Shown here: positions 31,446 through 38,739 of the stretch, one piece after another
Layout of the letters: the number at the start of each line of letters is the position of its first letter
Numbering within the stretch: the first letter of the stretch is position 1
IMG/VR virus record: IMGVR_UViG_3300044962_000013
Location: 1-39,849 of that record
Source of the DNA: a virus
Reading direction: 5' to 3' (one strand)
DNA length: 39,849 bases
Made by a program: the position numbers and the translations under genes
The notes under the pieces: model-generated
Told to the model about the DNA's origin: nothing
Databases searched by the model: none
The model's input: the letters and a program-made list of their open reading frames with translations, nothing else

Positions 31446-32294
31446 GCCGCCGCGCACGTCGTCTTTCACCGGTCCCGGGCAGCCCACGCCGTCCTTGGCG
31501 TTCGGCCGATAAAACGGACAGAAAAAGCACTCTTCGTGATCGGGTGCCCGCGGAACCTGGCGCATGAACTCCTCGGCCACGGCCGGCGCCCACTGATCGT
31601 ACGAGCCGAGCTGCGCGGCGAACGCCTTCCGGCGCTCGGTGTCGGCCGCCACCTCGGTCAGCAGCGCCACGGCGGCGTCGCCAAAGGGCTCCTCCCACAC
31701 GTACACGTCGTGGATCGACGAGGACGTGCGCGGCCACGCCACCAGCGCCGCGCGCTCGATGGTGTAGCCCATGCTCATCAGCGCCACGGCATAGATCCAC
31801 ACCTGCCCGCGGTACTTCCGGGGCGGTCCCGCCGGCTTCTGGAGCTTGGCCATGCTCGACTTGCCGAGGAACTTCCAATCGAGCAGGGCCTTGTCCTCCA
31901 GGTCGACGCAGTCCGCGGTGCCGGGATGGGCGATGAACGGGCCGGGCGGCTGGACGCGCTGCTCGGCCTCGTACCGCGCGAACCCGAGCCGGGCGTTCTC
32001 CCACGCGAGCACGTTCTCCATCTCGGCGTGCCCCGCGGTGCCCATGAACGACGGCCAGGGGTCCGTGACGTGGTTGGTGGTGGGCTCGCCAACCAGCTTG
32101 CCCACCACCTGGCGGTCGCACTCCACGGCCAGCTCGGACGGGCCGAGGTGGCGCTGCATCGAGCGGGGCCGCCGCGCGGAGTACCGCGTCACCAGGTCGG
32201 CCAGTTCTCGAGCCTTGGCCACGGCCCACGGCGAGTTGCCCTGCGTGGCCACCGGCACCGGCCGCGCGCCGGATGCCCACTCGGCGAGGCTCAC
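31437..32294 (-). CDS. Cas4/RecB-like PD-(D/E)XK nuclease
   Basis: A 285-residue exonuclease. The core GTADCVDLEDKALLDWKFLG gives catalytic Asp128 and the Asp139-x-Lys141 motif. Cysteine 59 and the C-terminal group CFFC...GCPG match the iron-sulphur cluster pattern of Cas4/AddB-like nucleases. GTG 32294 overlaps the previous stop. It probably resects phage DNA ends for recombination and works with the SSB-like protein and helicase. No CRISPR array is nearby. Confidence 0.85.
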   Translation of the reverse strand: MSLAEWASGARPVPVATQGNSPWAVAKARELADLVTRYSARRPRSMQRHLGPSELAVECDRQVVGKLVGEPTTNHVTDPWPSFMGTAGHAEMENVLAWENARLGFARYEAEQRVQPPGPFIAHPGTADCVDLEDKALLDWKFLGKSSMAKLQKPAGPPRKYRGQVWIYAVALMSMGYTIERAALVAWPRTSSSIHDVYVWEEPFGDAAVALLTEVAADTERRKAFAAQLGSYDQWAPAVAEEFMRQVPRAPDHEECFFCPFYRPNAKDGVGCPGPVKDDVRGGLT

Positions 32295-32860
32295 TGGCCG
32301 CGATCCATGGCGTCGTGGATGCGCTGCACAGCGTTCGCGAGGCCACGGCCGTACGCCAGATCCTCGGCGCTTGTCCGCTGGGCGTACACGTTGACGATCC
32401 TGTCCAGCTCGCGCAGCGTGCCGTTGATCTTCGTGACGGTCTGCTCGGCGCGGCGATCGGCGGGCACGTAGCGGACGCCCGGCTCGTCGAACGTGCCCGG
32501 CCCGTCGGGCTGGCCGTCGATGATGGCGCGCACGGCGTCGAACGCGTCCAGCTTGTCGTCGTACTGACCCTTGGCCCAGCCCACCGTGACCGCCTTGACG
32601 GCGTCCAGCGCCCGCGCGGTGCGGCGCTCGGCGTTCATCGCGGCAAGATCGGCGATGTCCAGCGGCCTCTCTGCCACGCGCGGCAGCTCGTCGTGGCCCC
32701 AGCGCTCGCGCAGCGCGCTGCCCACCTCGGCGGCGCGGAACTCGGCGTGGGCCAGGCGCAGAGCCTCGGCCTCGGTGGTCACCGCAGGCAAGGACGGGTC
32801 CATGGTCTGCGCGTGGCCGAGCAGCTGTTCGCCTGCGCGGTAGTGCTCCTCGGGGGTCAT
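32291..32860 (-). CDS. Helical protein of the replication block, function unknown
   Basis: A 189-residue, mostly helical, charged product. It begins MTPEEHYRAGEQLLGHAQTM; further in are HAEFRAAEVGSALRERWGHD and a helical end (RGLANAVQRIHDAMDRGQ). ATG 32860 overlaps the preceding stop (ATGA). The first stretch resembles short actinophage proteins that begin MTPEEHYREAERLL and are listed as hypothetical. Confidence 0.7.
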   Translation of the reverse strand: MTPEEHYRAGEQLLGHAQTMDPSLPAVTTEAEALRLAHAEFRAAEVGSALRERWGHDELPRVAERPLDIADLAAMNAERRTARALDAVKAVTVGWAKGQYDDKLDAFDAVRAIIDGQPDGPGTFDEPGVRYVPADRRAEQTVTKINGTLRELDRIVNVYAQRTSAEDLAYGRGLANAVQRIHDAMDRGQ

Positions 32861-33156
32861 GACTGGTCTGCCTTTCGTTTGGCGATCTCGCGACCCAGGC
32901 ACCAGCGCGCCTTACGCAGGTCTTCCACGCCGTTCTTGCCGTCCGCGCGCCACACGTACTTGATCACGTTGCCGATCAGGAACGACATGTGCTCGGTGAT
33001 CGTGATGCATTCCACGCCCGACGGGTGGCTCGTGTAGTGGGCCGGGTGGTCCACGGGGTCGTTCAGCGCGGGCACCGTGCTGATCGGCGGCCCTGGCAGG
33101 TCGCTGGCGTCGATGATCTCGTGCCCCAGTGCTGTCACCCGTACGCGATTCGTCAC
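32857..33156 (-). CDS. DUF3310 protein
   Basis: A 99-residue protein with the DUF3310 signature: VDHPAHYTSHPSGVECI, then FLIGNVIKYVWRADGKNG and DLRKARWCLGREI. The family is common in phage nucleotide and replication regions and has been labelled a putative nucleotide kinase, without a clear P-loop. GTG 33156 overlaps the previous stop. Confidence 0.85.
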   Translation of the reverse strand: MTNRVRVTALGHEIIDASDLPGPPISTVPALNDPVDHPAHYTSHPSGVECITITEHMSFLIGNVIKYVWRADGKNGVEDLRKARWCLGREIAKRKADQS

Positions 33157-33524
33157 TTGCGGTCACGAGCGAGGACCCACGTGCCCTTCTGCACGGTGAA
33201 GCGGTCGGCGATCTCCGGGAAGGCAGCGCGGAGGTCTTTGGTGTCCAGGCGCCCGCTCACCGTCCAGCGCAGGTGCAGCGGCTTGGCCAGCGCGGGGCTG
33301 GCGAGGTGGTAGGCGGCGTAGGGCGTGCCGTCGGGGCGGACGTGGCCGCCGGTGAGCTCGGCCTTGATCGCGGCGGAGACGGCGTCCAGGCGGGCCTTGG
33401 CCTCGTCTGCGGCGTCCTTGGCGGCGTCGTACTGCAAGAGCAGCGCATCCAACGTGCTCTCGCCGGTCACGGCGGCGCCCGTGTAGCTGAACTCGTTCAC
33501 GGCCTGCGGTTCCAGGGTGGTCAT
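33153..33524 (-). CDS. First gene of the leftward block, helical-beta protein
   Basis: A 123-residue product. Residues about 20-60 form a helix (LLLQYDAAKDAADEAKARL) and the rest is beta-rich, ending FTVQKGTWVLARDRK. Similar proteins open early operons of several actinophages; no function is established. ACGAGG precedes ATG 33524, about 29 bases after the likely start of transcript from promoter copy 1. Confidence 0.7.
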   Translation of the reverse strand: MTTLEPQAVNEFSYTGAAVTGESTLDALLLQYDAAKDAADEAKARLDAVSAAIKAELTGGHVRPDGTPYAAYHLASPALAKPLHLRWTVSGRLDTKDLRAAFPEIADRFTVQKGTWVLARDRK

Positions 33525-33559
33525 CGGGCCTCGTTCTCTGTGCGTTTGGTGTGGCGCCG

Positions 33560-33588
33560 ACCGTACGCGCTTGTGCCTAGTGTGTCAA
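33560..33588 (-). promoter_or_regulatory. Leftward promoter/operator copy 1 (TTGACA-17-TACGGT)
   Basis: TTGACA (33588-33583), 17 bases, TACGGT (33565-33560). It is the first and probably main leftward promoter. Its spacer CACACTAGGCACA matches copy 3, and it overlaps the divergent promoter for the HTH gene. Confidence 0.8.
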
Positions 33589-33599
33589 GTGTGTACGGT
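33571..33599 (+). promoter_or_regulatory. Divergent promoter for the HTH gene
   Basis: TTGTGC (33571-33576), 17 bases, TACGGT (33594-33599). The predicted start of transcript coincides with ATG 33607, so a leaderless message is likely. The two opposing promoters share most of their bases, so binding at one would exclude the other. Confidence 0.5.
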
Positions 33600-33606
33600 T
33601 ATCCGC

Positions 33607-33816
33607 ATGACTACCTGGATCACGCCCGCGCGCGCCGCCGAGATCGCCGGCGTCGCCCCGCGCACCCTGCGATCGTGGCTCACCAAGGGCCGTCTCACCC
33701 GGCACCGCGCCAAGGACGGCTACCACGTCCTGATCGACCTCGATGAGCTGTCCGCGCTGATGTCCGAGCGGGTGGAGCGCTACGGCGCGCCCGTGGACGC
33801 GGTTCCGCCCGGCTGA
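33607..33816 (+). CDS. Small HTH DNA-binding protein (excisionase/MerR-like)
   Basis: A 69-residue product with the HTH_17-type winged helix: TPARAAEIAGVAPRTLRSWL, then GRLTRHRAKDGYHVLIDLD. Such proteins act as excisionases or small regulators. No integrase gene is present in the window, and the gene is transcribed divergently from the early block with overlapping promoters. It is therefore a good candidate regulator of the early-promoter series. The family cannot distinguish repressor from activator. Confidence 0.8.
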   Translation: MTTWITPARAAEIAGVAPRTLRSWLTKGRLTRHRAKDGYHVLIDLDELSALMSERVERYGAPVDAVPPG

Positions 33817-33818
33817 TC

Positions 33819-33830
33819 GGCGTTATGCTC
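33819..33830 (+). promoter_or_regulatory. Candidate promoter before the polymerase gene
   Basis: GGCGTTATGCTC with TATGCT (33824-33829) as a TANNNT -10, the same GCGTTATG word as before the capsid gene. A shared GGTTC lies 10-12 bases upstream in both. It starts a leader of about 150 bases. Confidence 0.45.
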
Positions 33831-33853
33831 TCAGACCCGGGCGGCCGCGGGCA

Positions 33854-33899
33854 GAGAGAAGCCCCCGCCGGACAGACACCAACGGGGGCCCAGACTCTC
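33854..33899 (+). other. Leader hairpin upstream of the polymerase gene
   Basis: GCCCCCG (33861-33867) pairs with CGGGGGC (33883-33889), and outer GAGAG (33854-33858) with CTCTC (33895-33899). It lies in the 171-base gene-free stretch 33817-33987, in which no reading frame is supported. It could act as an attenuator or protect the message. Confidence 0.45.
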
Positions 33900-33987
33900 C
33901 ATCGCTCCCACACGACCCGGAAAGACGCGCCAACCACTACGGCCTGAATGCACGACCAGACACAACATGTAGTAGAGAGCGGGACCA

Positions 33988-36900
33988 GTGTACCCACAGA
34001 ACCCCAGCACGCTCGACTCCGAGACCGCGGAAGCCCTCCAGGTGGCCCGCGGTCTCATCGCGTCGGGGGTGCCCCTATTCCTCGCCCGGCCCGTGCAGCC
34101 CGACGATGACGCCCACTGGCACAAGGTCGGGTTCGTCCTCCCGAAGGGTTGGCAGGCCACGGAACCCGACCCCTCGGTAGTCGACAGGTGGCAGCCCGGA
34201 TACGCGCTCTGCGCTGTGATGGGGCACACCCTGGACTGCCTGGACGTCGACCCCCGCTCGGGCGGCACGCTCACGGCCGAGCTGATGGACGATGTCAACC
34301 CCTCGGTGCTCGGCGGTCAGACCACACCGTCCGGCGGATTCCACCTGTTCGTGCAGCCGCTCGGCGAGGGCTCCCGGGACGGCGTGCTGCCCGGCGTCGA
34401 CGTCAAGGGCGGCATGCCCGACGGCTCGGGCCGGGGCTTCGCGTTCATCGCTCCCACCGTCAAGATCAGCAAGGCCAGCGGCGAGCCGGCATCGTACCGC
34501 TGGCAACGGGTGCCGGACTTCACGCCGCGCCCGCGGTCCGAGGCGCTGGCGGCGCTCGTGCTCGAGGCCAAGGCAGCGTCCGCCGGAGGCAAGGCCAAAG
34601 CATCGTCCACAATGGACACGTCCGGCATGTCGCCCGAGCTGGCCGCCTACCTCACGCAGGGCGTGCCCGTGTCGCCCCGGCGCGCGGACCAGGCCATCGC
34701 CGCCAAGCTGGCCGAGGTGCGCGACCACGGCGCCGTCACGGGCGCGGGGTTCCGCACGACGCTGATGGCCGCCGCGATGACGCTCGGCGGCTACGTCGGC
34801 GCCGGGCACCTCGATGAGGCGTCGGCCGGCGAGGCGCTGGCGGCGGCTGTGGCGGACGTCTGGGGGCAGCCCGACTCGGACGACATGCTGTGGATCGAAC
34901 AGGGTCTCCGGGACGGCGCCGAGCGCCCGTTCAGCGTCGCCGAGCCCACGTTCGCGCCCCCGCCCCCGCCGGCCGTGCCGTACGACCCCCGCCGGCCGTT
35001 CGGCGCCGAGCCGTTCGTCTTCCACGGCGCCTCGGATGACCAGGACATCGCCGATGCCGCGCTCGCCCGCGCCGTCCGCGGCGCCCGGGTGCTGTGGGCG
35101 AAGGTGAGCACCGGCCAGCCGCCGTGGATCGTGCGCGAGACGGACCACTGGCACTACGTCGCCGAGGGGTCCAAGGGCATCCTCCAGTCCCTGCGCGACA
35201 CCATGCCGCTGGGCTCGGTGCCGCTGGGCAAGGACAAGTCCGAGTGGACTGAGGAGCAGTGGCAGCACCACGCCCGGGCCCGCGTGCTCAAGGCGCTGCC
35301 CACCATCGCCGGCCTGATGGACGCCCGCGTGCGCCGCCCCGGCCACTTCGTGGTCGTGCGCCCCGAGCAGGTGGACGCCAACCCCTCGGTGATCTGGGCG
35401 GCCGGGCGGTCCTTCGCGATCGACGGGCTGTTCCCGGACGTCGAGCCCGAGGGGACGCCGCACTTCCACTCCACGAAGTACGTGCCCGCGGGCGGCCCCA
35501 CGCCGGCGTGGGACGCGTTCGTGACGGCCATGTGGCCGGAGCCCGAGGTGGCCGAGTGGGCGCTGCGCGTGCTCGCGGTCGGGTTCACCGGCCACTCGGA
35601 CGCCGTCATGCCGGTGCTCTACGGCGACCCCGGCAAGGGCAAGAGCAAGTTCATGGGGCGGCTGCTGGACCTCCTCGGCGGCTACGGGTCCAAGGCCAGC
35701 ACCGCCCTGATCCAGCCGAACGTCGGGAACGCGGACGTCGCCAAGGCCGAGCTGCAAGGCGTGCGGCTGGCGTGGCTGGATGAAGGGCTCGGCACCGGCA
35801 AGGCGTCGGTGGAAGCGGTCAAGGACATCACCGGCGGCGGCGCGGTCTACGCGGCGGCCAAGTACCGGGCGCCCGTCCAGTTCAACCCCACGCACACGCT
35901 CGTGCTCACCACCAACAACGAGCCCGAGATCCATGACGAGGGGCTGGCGCGCCGGGCCCGGATCATCCCGTGCGACGGCGACGCCGAGCGGATCGGGCGC
36001 ACGTTCGACGTGCTTCTGCTGGCGTGGGTGGATGAGGCGCCGGCCGTGCTGGCGCGAATGCTCGGCTACGCCGCGGACTACCTCCGCGACTGGCGCACGG
36101 TCGCGCACAGCGCCGCGCCGACGGCCGTTCAGAAGGTCACCTCGGACCTCGCACAGGAACAGGACATCGTCGGACTGTGGCTGGCGGAGCGCACTCGGCC
36201 GGATGAGCAGGGCACCCGTGGTAGCTCTCTGTACGCAGATTTCCGGGAATTCTCCCGCCTGTTCCCGGCCTGGGAACGCCGTCCGATGGCCCTCAACACG
36301 TGGGCAAAGCGGTTAGGTGAGGGCGGTTACCCCGTCCACCGGCGCCCGCACAATGTGGCCTACCGCGCGCTGGCCCTCACATCCGGCGATTACTCACCGT
36401 TCTCTCCGTTAACGCAGGGTGCGGGTGAGGTGAGGCCAGTTAGGGGCGGGGGTGAGGTGCCGAGTGGGGGGCCCTCACACGCATCTACCAGCGATAATGG
36501 CCCCATTGTTAGTAGTGTTAGCCCCCAATATCCTTCCAGTAGAAAAGTAGAAGAAAAGGGGGGTAAAACAGTAATGGGGGTAAACAATGGGACCCCTGCC
36601 CTCACCTCCTACCCCTCGGACCCTGCGGTGAGGGCATCCGAGATCGCGTTCATGGGGCGGTGTCCCGTGTGCAACGGCGAACCGGGGGTGACTACACAGG
36701 GTAAGCACCGGAGTCACAAGGTCAACGGCGTCAAGTGCGAGGGCTCGGGCCGCGTGGTCCCCGGCTTCGTCACCCCGGCACAGGCCGCGCGGAAGGTCAA
36801 GGTGGCCGAGCTGGCCGGCGCGGTGCTCACGCTCCCCGCGGCCATGCGCCGGGGCGAGGAGCCCCGCTCGGTCACGCTGGAAGAGGCGCCGTTGATCCTG

Positions 36901-38634
36901 GACGCGTGCCTGGCCCGCAACGGCGGCGTGCTCGGGGTGGACATCGAGACGAACGCGCTGCCGCAGTGGGATCCGCGGTATGCCGTGACGTCGATCCAGC
37001 TCGGTGACTGGTCCGAGGCAGTCGACCTGGACGCCGACGATCCGGCGCAGCGGCGCATCGCCGAGGTGTACCTGCGCGAGGCCACCGAGCTGAACGCCCA
37101 GTCGTACACGGCCGACCTCGCGCCGCTCGTGCGGCTCGGCGTGATCGCCAAGGGCGAGTACTCGGCGATGTGCGCGAAGACCGTGGACACTGCCACGCGG
37201 GCGAAGCTGGCCGACCCGCACCTGACCGGCAACGGCGACGGGCTGAAGGAGCTGAGCGGCACCCTGCTCGGTGACCGCGCGGTGAGCCCGGCGGCCGAAG
37301 CGGCCAAGGACGAACTCGGCAAGGCGGCCGGATGGGTGTGGAAGCTCAAGCCCGAGACCCCCGAATCGAAGAACGGGTGGCTTCAGATCGACAAGCGGTG
37401 CGCGACGATGGTGCGGTACGCGATTTCGGACGTGCTCGACTGCACGGCGATCCGGCGCGTGCTGCCCGAGCCGGCACCGGCCGTGGATGAGCGTGAACGG
37501 CTCGCTCAGCGCGTCACGGCTGTGGTCCCCCTGCTCGGCATCAAACTGGACGGCGAGGCCGTGAGCGAGCAGCTGAGCACCCGGGAACCGCGTGCTGCGG
37601 AGAAGCTGGCCCGGATCAACGCGCTCGGGGTGGACAATCCGGACAGCCCGAAGCAGGTGACCGAGCGCCTGACCGCGCTGGGCGCGACCCTGCCGCGCAC
37701 CGAGAGCGGCAACGCCAGCGGTGCCGGCGACATCCTGGAGAAGCTGACCGCGGCGCCCGGAGAGCTGGGCGAGCTGGCTCAGACGATCCTGGACTACCGC
37801 GGGGACGCCACGGTGCTGAAGAACATGATCAGGCCATGGGCACGCAGCACGCAGGGCGGCGACAGCCGGACGTACCCGACGATCTACACGCTCGGCGCGG
37901 ACACCGGCCGCATGTCCTGCGTCCGGCCGAACCTTCAGCAGGTGGCGCGCGAGGGCGGCATGCGGGAGTGCCTGGCGGCCGATCCCGGATTCAAGATCAT
38001 CGCGGCCGACTTCAGCTCGGTGGAGGTGCGCGTGGCCGCCGCGCTCAGCCAGGACCCGACGCTCATGCAGTTCGTGCACGAGGGCCGGGACCTGCACGGC
38101 GAGATTGCCGCGCTCGTGTTCGGTGAGGGCTGGACCAAGGCCCAGCGCTACTCGGTCAAGCGGATCGTGTTCGGGCGCCTCTACGGCGGCGGGCTCGAGA
38201 CCCTGGCGCGGCAGGCCGGGCTGAGCGACGAGGTCACGCAGCGGTGCCTGGACGTGCTCGACCGCATGACGCCGGGGCTCAAGGCGTGGAGCGAGGGGCT
38301 GAAGGCCGCGATCAAGGGCGGCATGAACCAGTTCCCGACCTACGCCGGGCGCGTGATCCACCTGGACACGGCGCTGCCGCACAAGGGCCCGAACTTCGCG
38401 ATCCAGGGCACCGCGCGAGAGCTGTTGATCGACGCGCTGGTGCGGTGGGACGCGGGCCCGTACGCCGGCGGCGTGATCCTGCCGGTGCACGACGAGGTGG
38501 TGGCGATGGTGCCCGAGGCCGTGGCTGATGAGGCCGCCGCCTACCTCGGTGAGTGCATGACCACCAGCCTCTACGGTGTGGCCATCACGGCCGAGGTGGA
38601 CGCTCCGGTGGATCGCTGGGCGAGTGCCGCGTGA
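33988..38634 (+). CDS. Primase-helicase-exonuclease-DNA polymerase A fusion
   Basis: A 1548-residue replication protein. Residues 1-180 are a primase-polymerase domain with Asp86/Asp88 (LDVDPR), His119 and Asp138. Residues about 500-730 form a D5-like SF3-type helicase: Walker A GDPGKGKS (546-553), Walker B WLDEG (596-600), TTNNE (641-645). An AT-rich linker occupies about 810-875. A zinc motif begins at CPVC (892). The exonuclease (DEDDy) shows Asp985/Glu987, Asp1043 and Tyr1144/Asp1148. The family A polymerase has motif A Asp1341, motif B Arg1387/Lys1391/Phe1395/Tyr1399 and motif C HDE (1501-1503). It can prime, unwind, proofread and copy. GTG 33988 follows a weak AGAGAG site and GACCAG. 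Each domain call is firm; a constant single-chain form is less certain (see the linker). Confidence 0.9.
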   Translation: MYPQNPSTLDSETAEALQVARGLIASGVPLFLARPVQPDDDAHWHKVGFVLPKGWQATEPDPSVVDRWQPGYALCAVMGHTLDCLDVDPRSGGTLTAELMDDVNPSVLGGQTTPSGGFHLFVQPLGEGSRDGVLPGVDVKGGMPDGSGRGFAFIAPTVKISKASGEPASYRWQRVPDFTPRPRSEALAALVLEAKAASAGGKAKASSTMDTSGMSPELAAYLTQGVPVSPRRADQAIAAKLAEVRDHGAVTGAGFRTTLMAAAMTLGGYVGAGHLDEASAGEALAAAVADVWGQPDSDDMLWIEQGLRDGAERPFSVAEPTFAPPPPPAVPYDPRRPFGAEPFVFHGASDDQDIADAALARAVRGARVLWAKVSTGQPPWIVRETDHWHYVAEGSKGILQSLRDTMPLGSVPLGKDKSEWTEEQWQHHARARVLKALPTIAGLMDARVRRPGHFVVVRPEQVDANPSVIWAAGRSFAIDGLFPDVEPEGTPHFHSTKYVPAGGPTPAWDAFVTAMWPEPEVAEWALRVLAVGFTGHSDAVMPVLYGDPGKGKSKFMGRLLDLLGGYGSKASTALIQPNVGNADVAKAELQGVRLAWLDEGLGTGKASVEAVKDITGGGAVYAAAKYRAPVQFNPTHTLVLTTNNEPEIHDEGLARRARIIPCDGDAERIGRTFDVLLLAWVDEAPAVLARMLGYAADYLRDWRTVAHSAAPTAVQKVTSDLAQEQDIVGLWLAERTRPDEQGTRGSSLYADFREFSRLFPAWERRPMALNTWAKRLGEGGYPVHRRPHNVAYRALALTSGDYSPFSPLTQGAGEVRPVRGGGEVPSGGPSHASTSDNGPIVSSVSPQYPSSRKVEEKGGKTVMGVNNGTPALTSYPSDPAVRASEIAFMGRCPVCNGEPGVTTQGKHRSHKVNGVKCEGSGRVVPGFVTPAQAARKVKVAELAGAVLTLPAAMRRGEEPRSVTLEEAPLILDACLARNGGVLGVDIETNALPQWDPRYAVTSIQLGDWSEAVDLDADDPAQRRIAEVYLREATELNAQSYTADLAPLVRLGVIAKGEYSAMCAKTVDTATRAKLADPHLTGNGDGLKELSGTLLGDRAVSPAAEAAKDELGKAAGWVWKLKPETPESKNGWLQIDKRCATMVRYAISDVLDCTAIRRVLPEPAPAVDERERLAQRVTAVVPLLGIKLDGEAVSEQLSTREPRAAEKLARINALGVDNPDSPKQVTERLTALGATLPRTESGNASGAGDILEKLTAAPGELGELAQTILDYRGDATVLKNMIRPWARSTQGGDSRTYPTIYTLGADTGRMSCVRPNLQQVAREGGMRECLAADPGFKIIAADFSSVEVRVAAALSQDPTLMQFVHEGRDLHGEIAALVFGEGWTKAQRYSVKRIVFGRLYGGGLETLARQAGLSDEVTQRCLDVLDRMTPGLKAWSEGLKAAIKGGMNQFPTYAGRVIHLDTALPHKGPNFAIQGTARELLIDALVRWDAGPYAGGVILPVHDEVVAMVPEAVADEAAAYLGECMTTSLYGVAITAEVDAPVDRWASAA
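36427..36608 (+). other. AT-rich linker with G6 run and internal start
   Basis: GAGGTGAGG (36427-36435) and its complement CCTCACCTC (36600-36608) flank the segment joining helicase and polymerase. It is markedly AT-rich and low in the codon preferences of the rest. A_AAG_GGG (36555-36561) is a -1 slippery heptamer followed immediately by TAA (36564-36566). An in-frame ATG at 36574 follows the G run by 10 bases. With five Gs, the upstream frame would stop at TAATG, overlapping this ATG. Confidence 0.6.
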
Positions 38635-38640
38635 TCAGGC

Positions 38641-38698
38641 CGTAAGCTGAGGGCGCCGGGGTGGGCGTTTACTGGTCCGTCCACCCTGGCCCCTTACG
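38641..38698. terminator. Long imperfect hairpin between polymerase and terminase genes
   Basis: CGTAAG (38641-38646) pairs with CTTACG (38693-38698), and 38658-38667 with 38678-38687 (one G-T pair and a 10-base loop), with short bulges between. It fills most of the 105-base gap. Functions could be a terminator after the polymerase gene or a packaging-related structure, as it lies just before the small terminase gene. Confidence 0.6.
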
Positions 38699-38739
38699 CT
38701 TAGTGACATCCAGTATCAACGAGTGACCAAGGGGGCGAG

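Noticed and set aside
31437-32294. Cas4-like gene as a sign of a CRISPR system
   Set aside because: No repeat-spacer array and no other cas genes are present; such nucleases are common in phage recombination modules.
23015-33588. Classifying the TTGACA sites as true L5-type stoperators
   Set aside because: Only the TGTCAAG core matches; the rest differs, no L5-like repressor is seen and four copies look like promoters.
33607-33816. Excisionase implying an integration system
   Set aside because: No integrase or attachment site was found in the closed genome, so a regulator role fits better.
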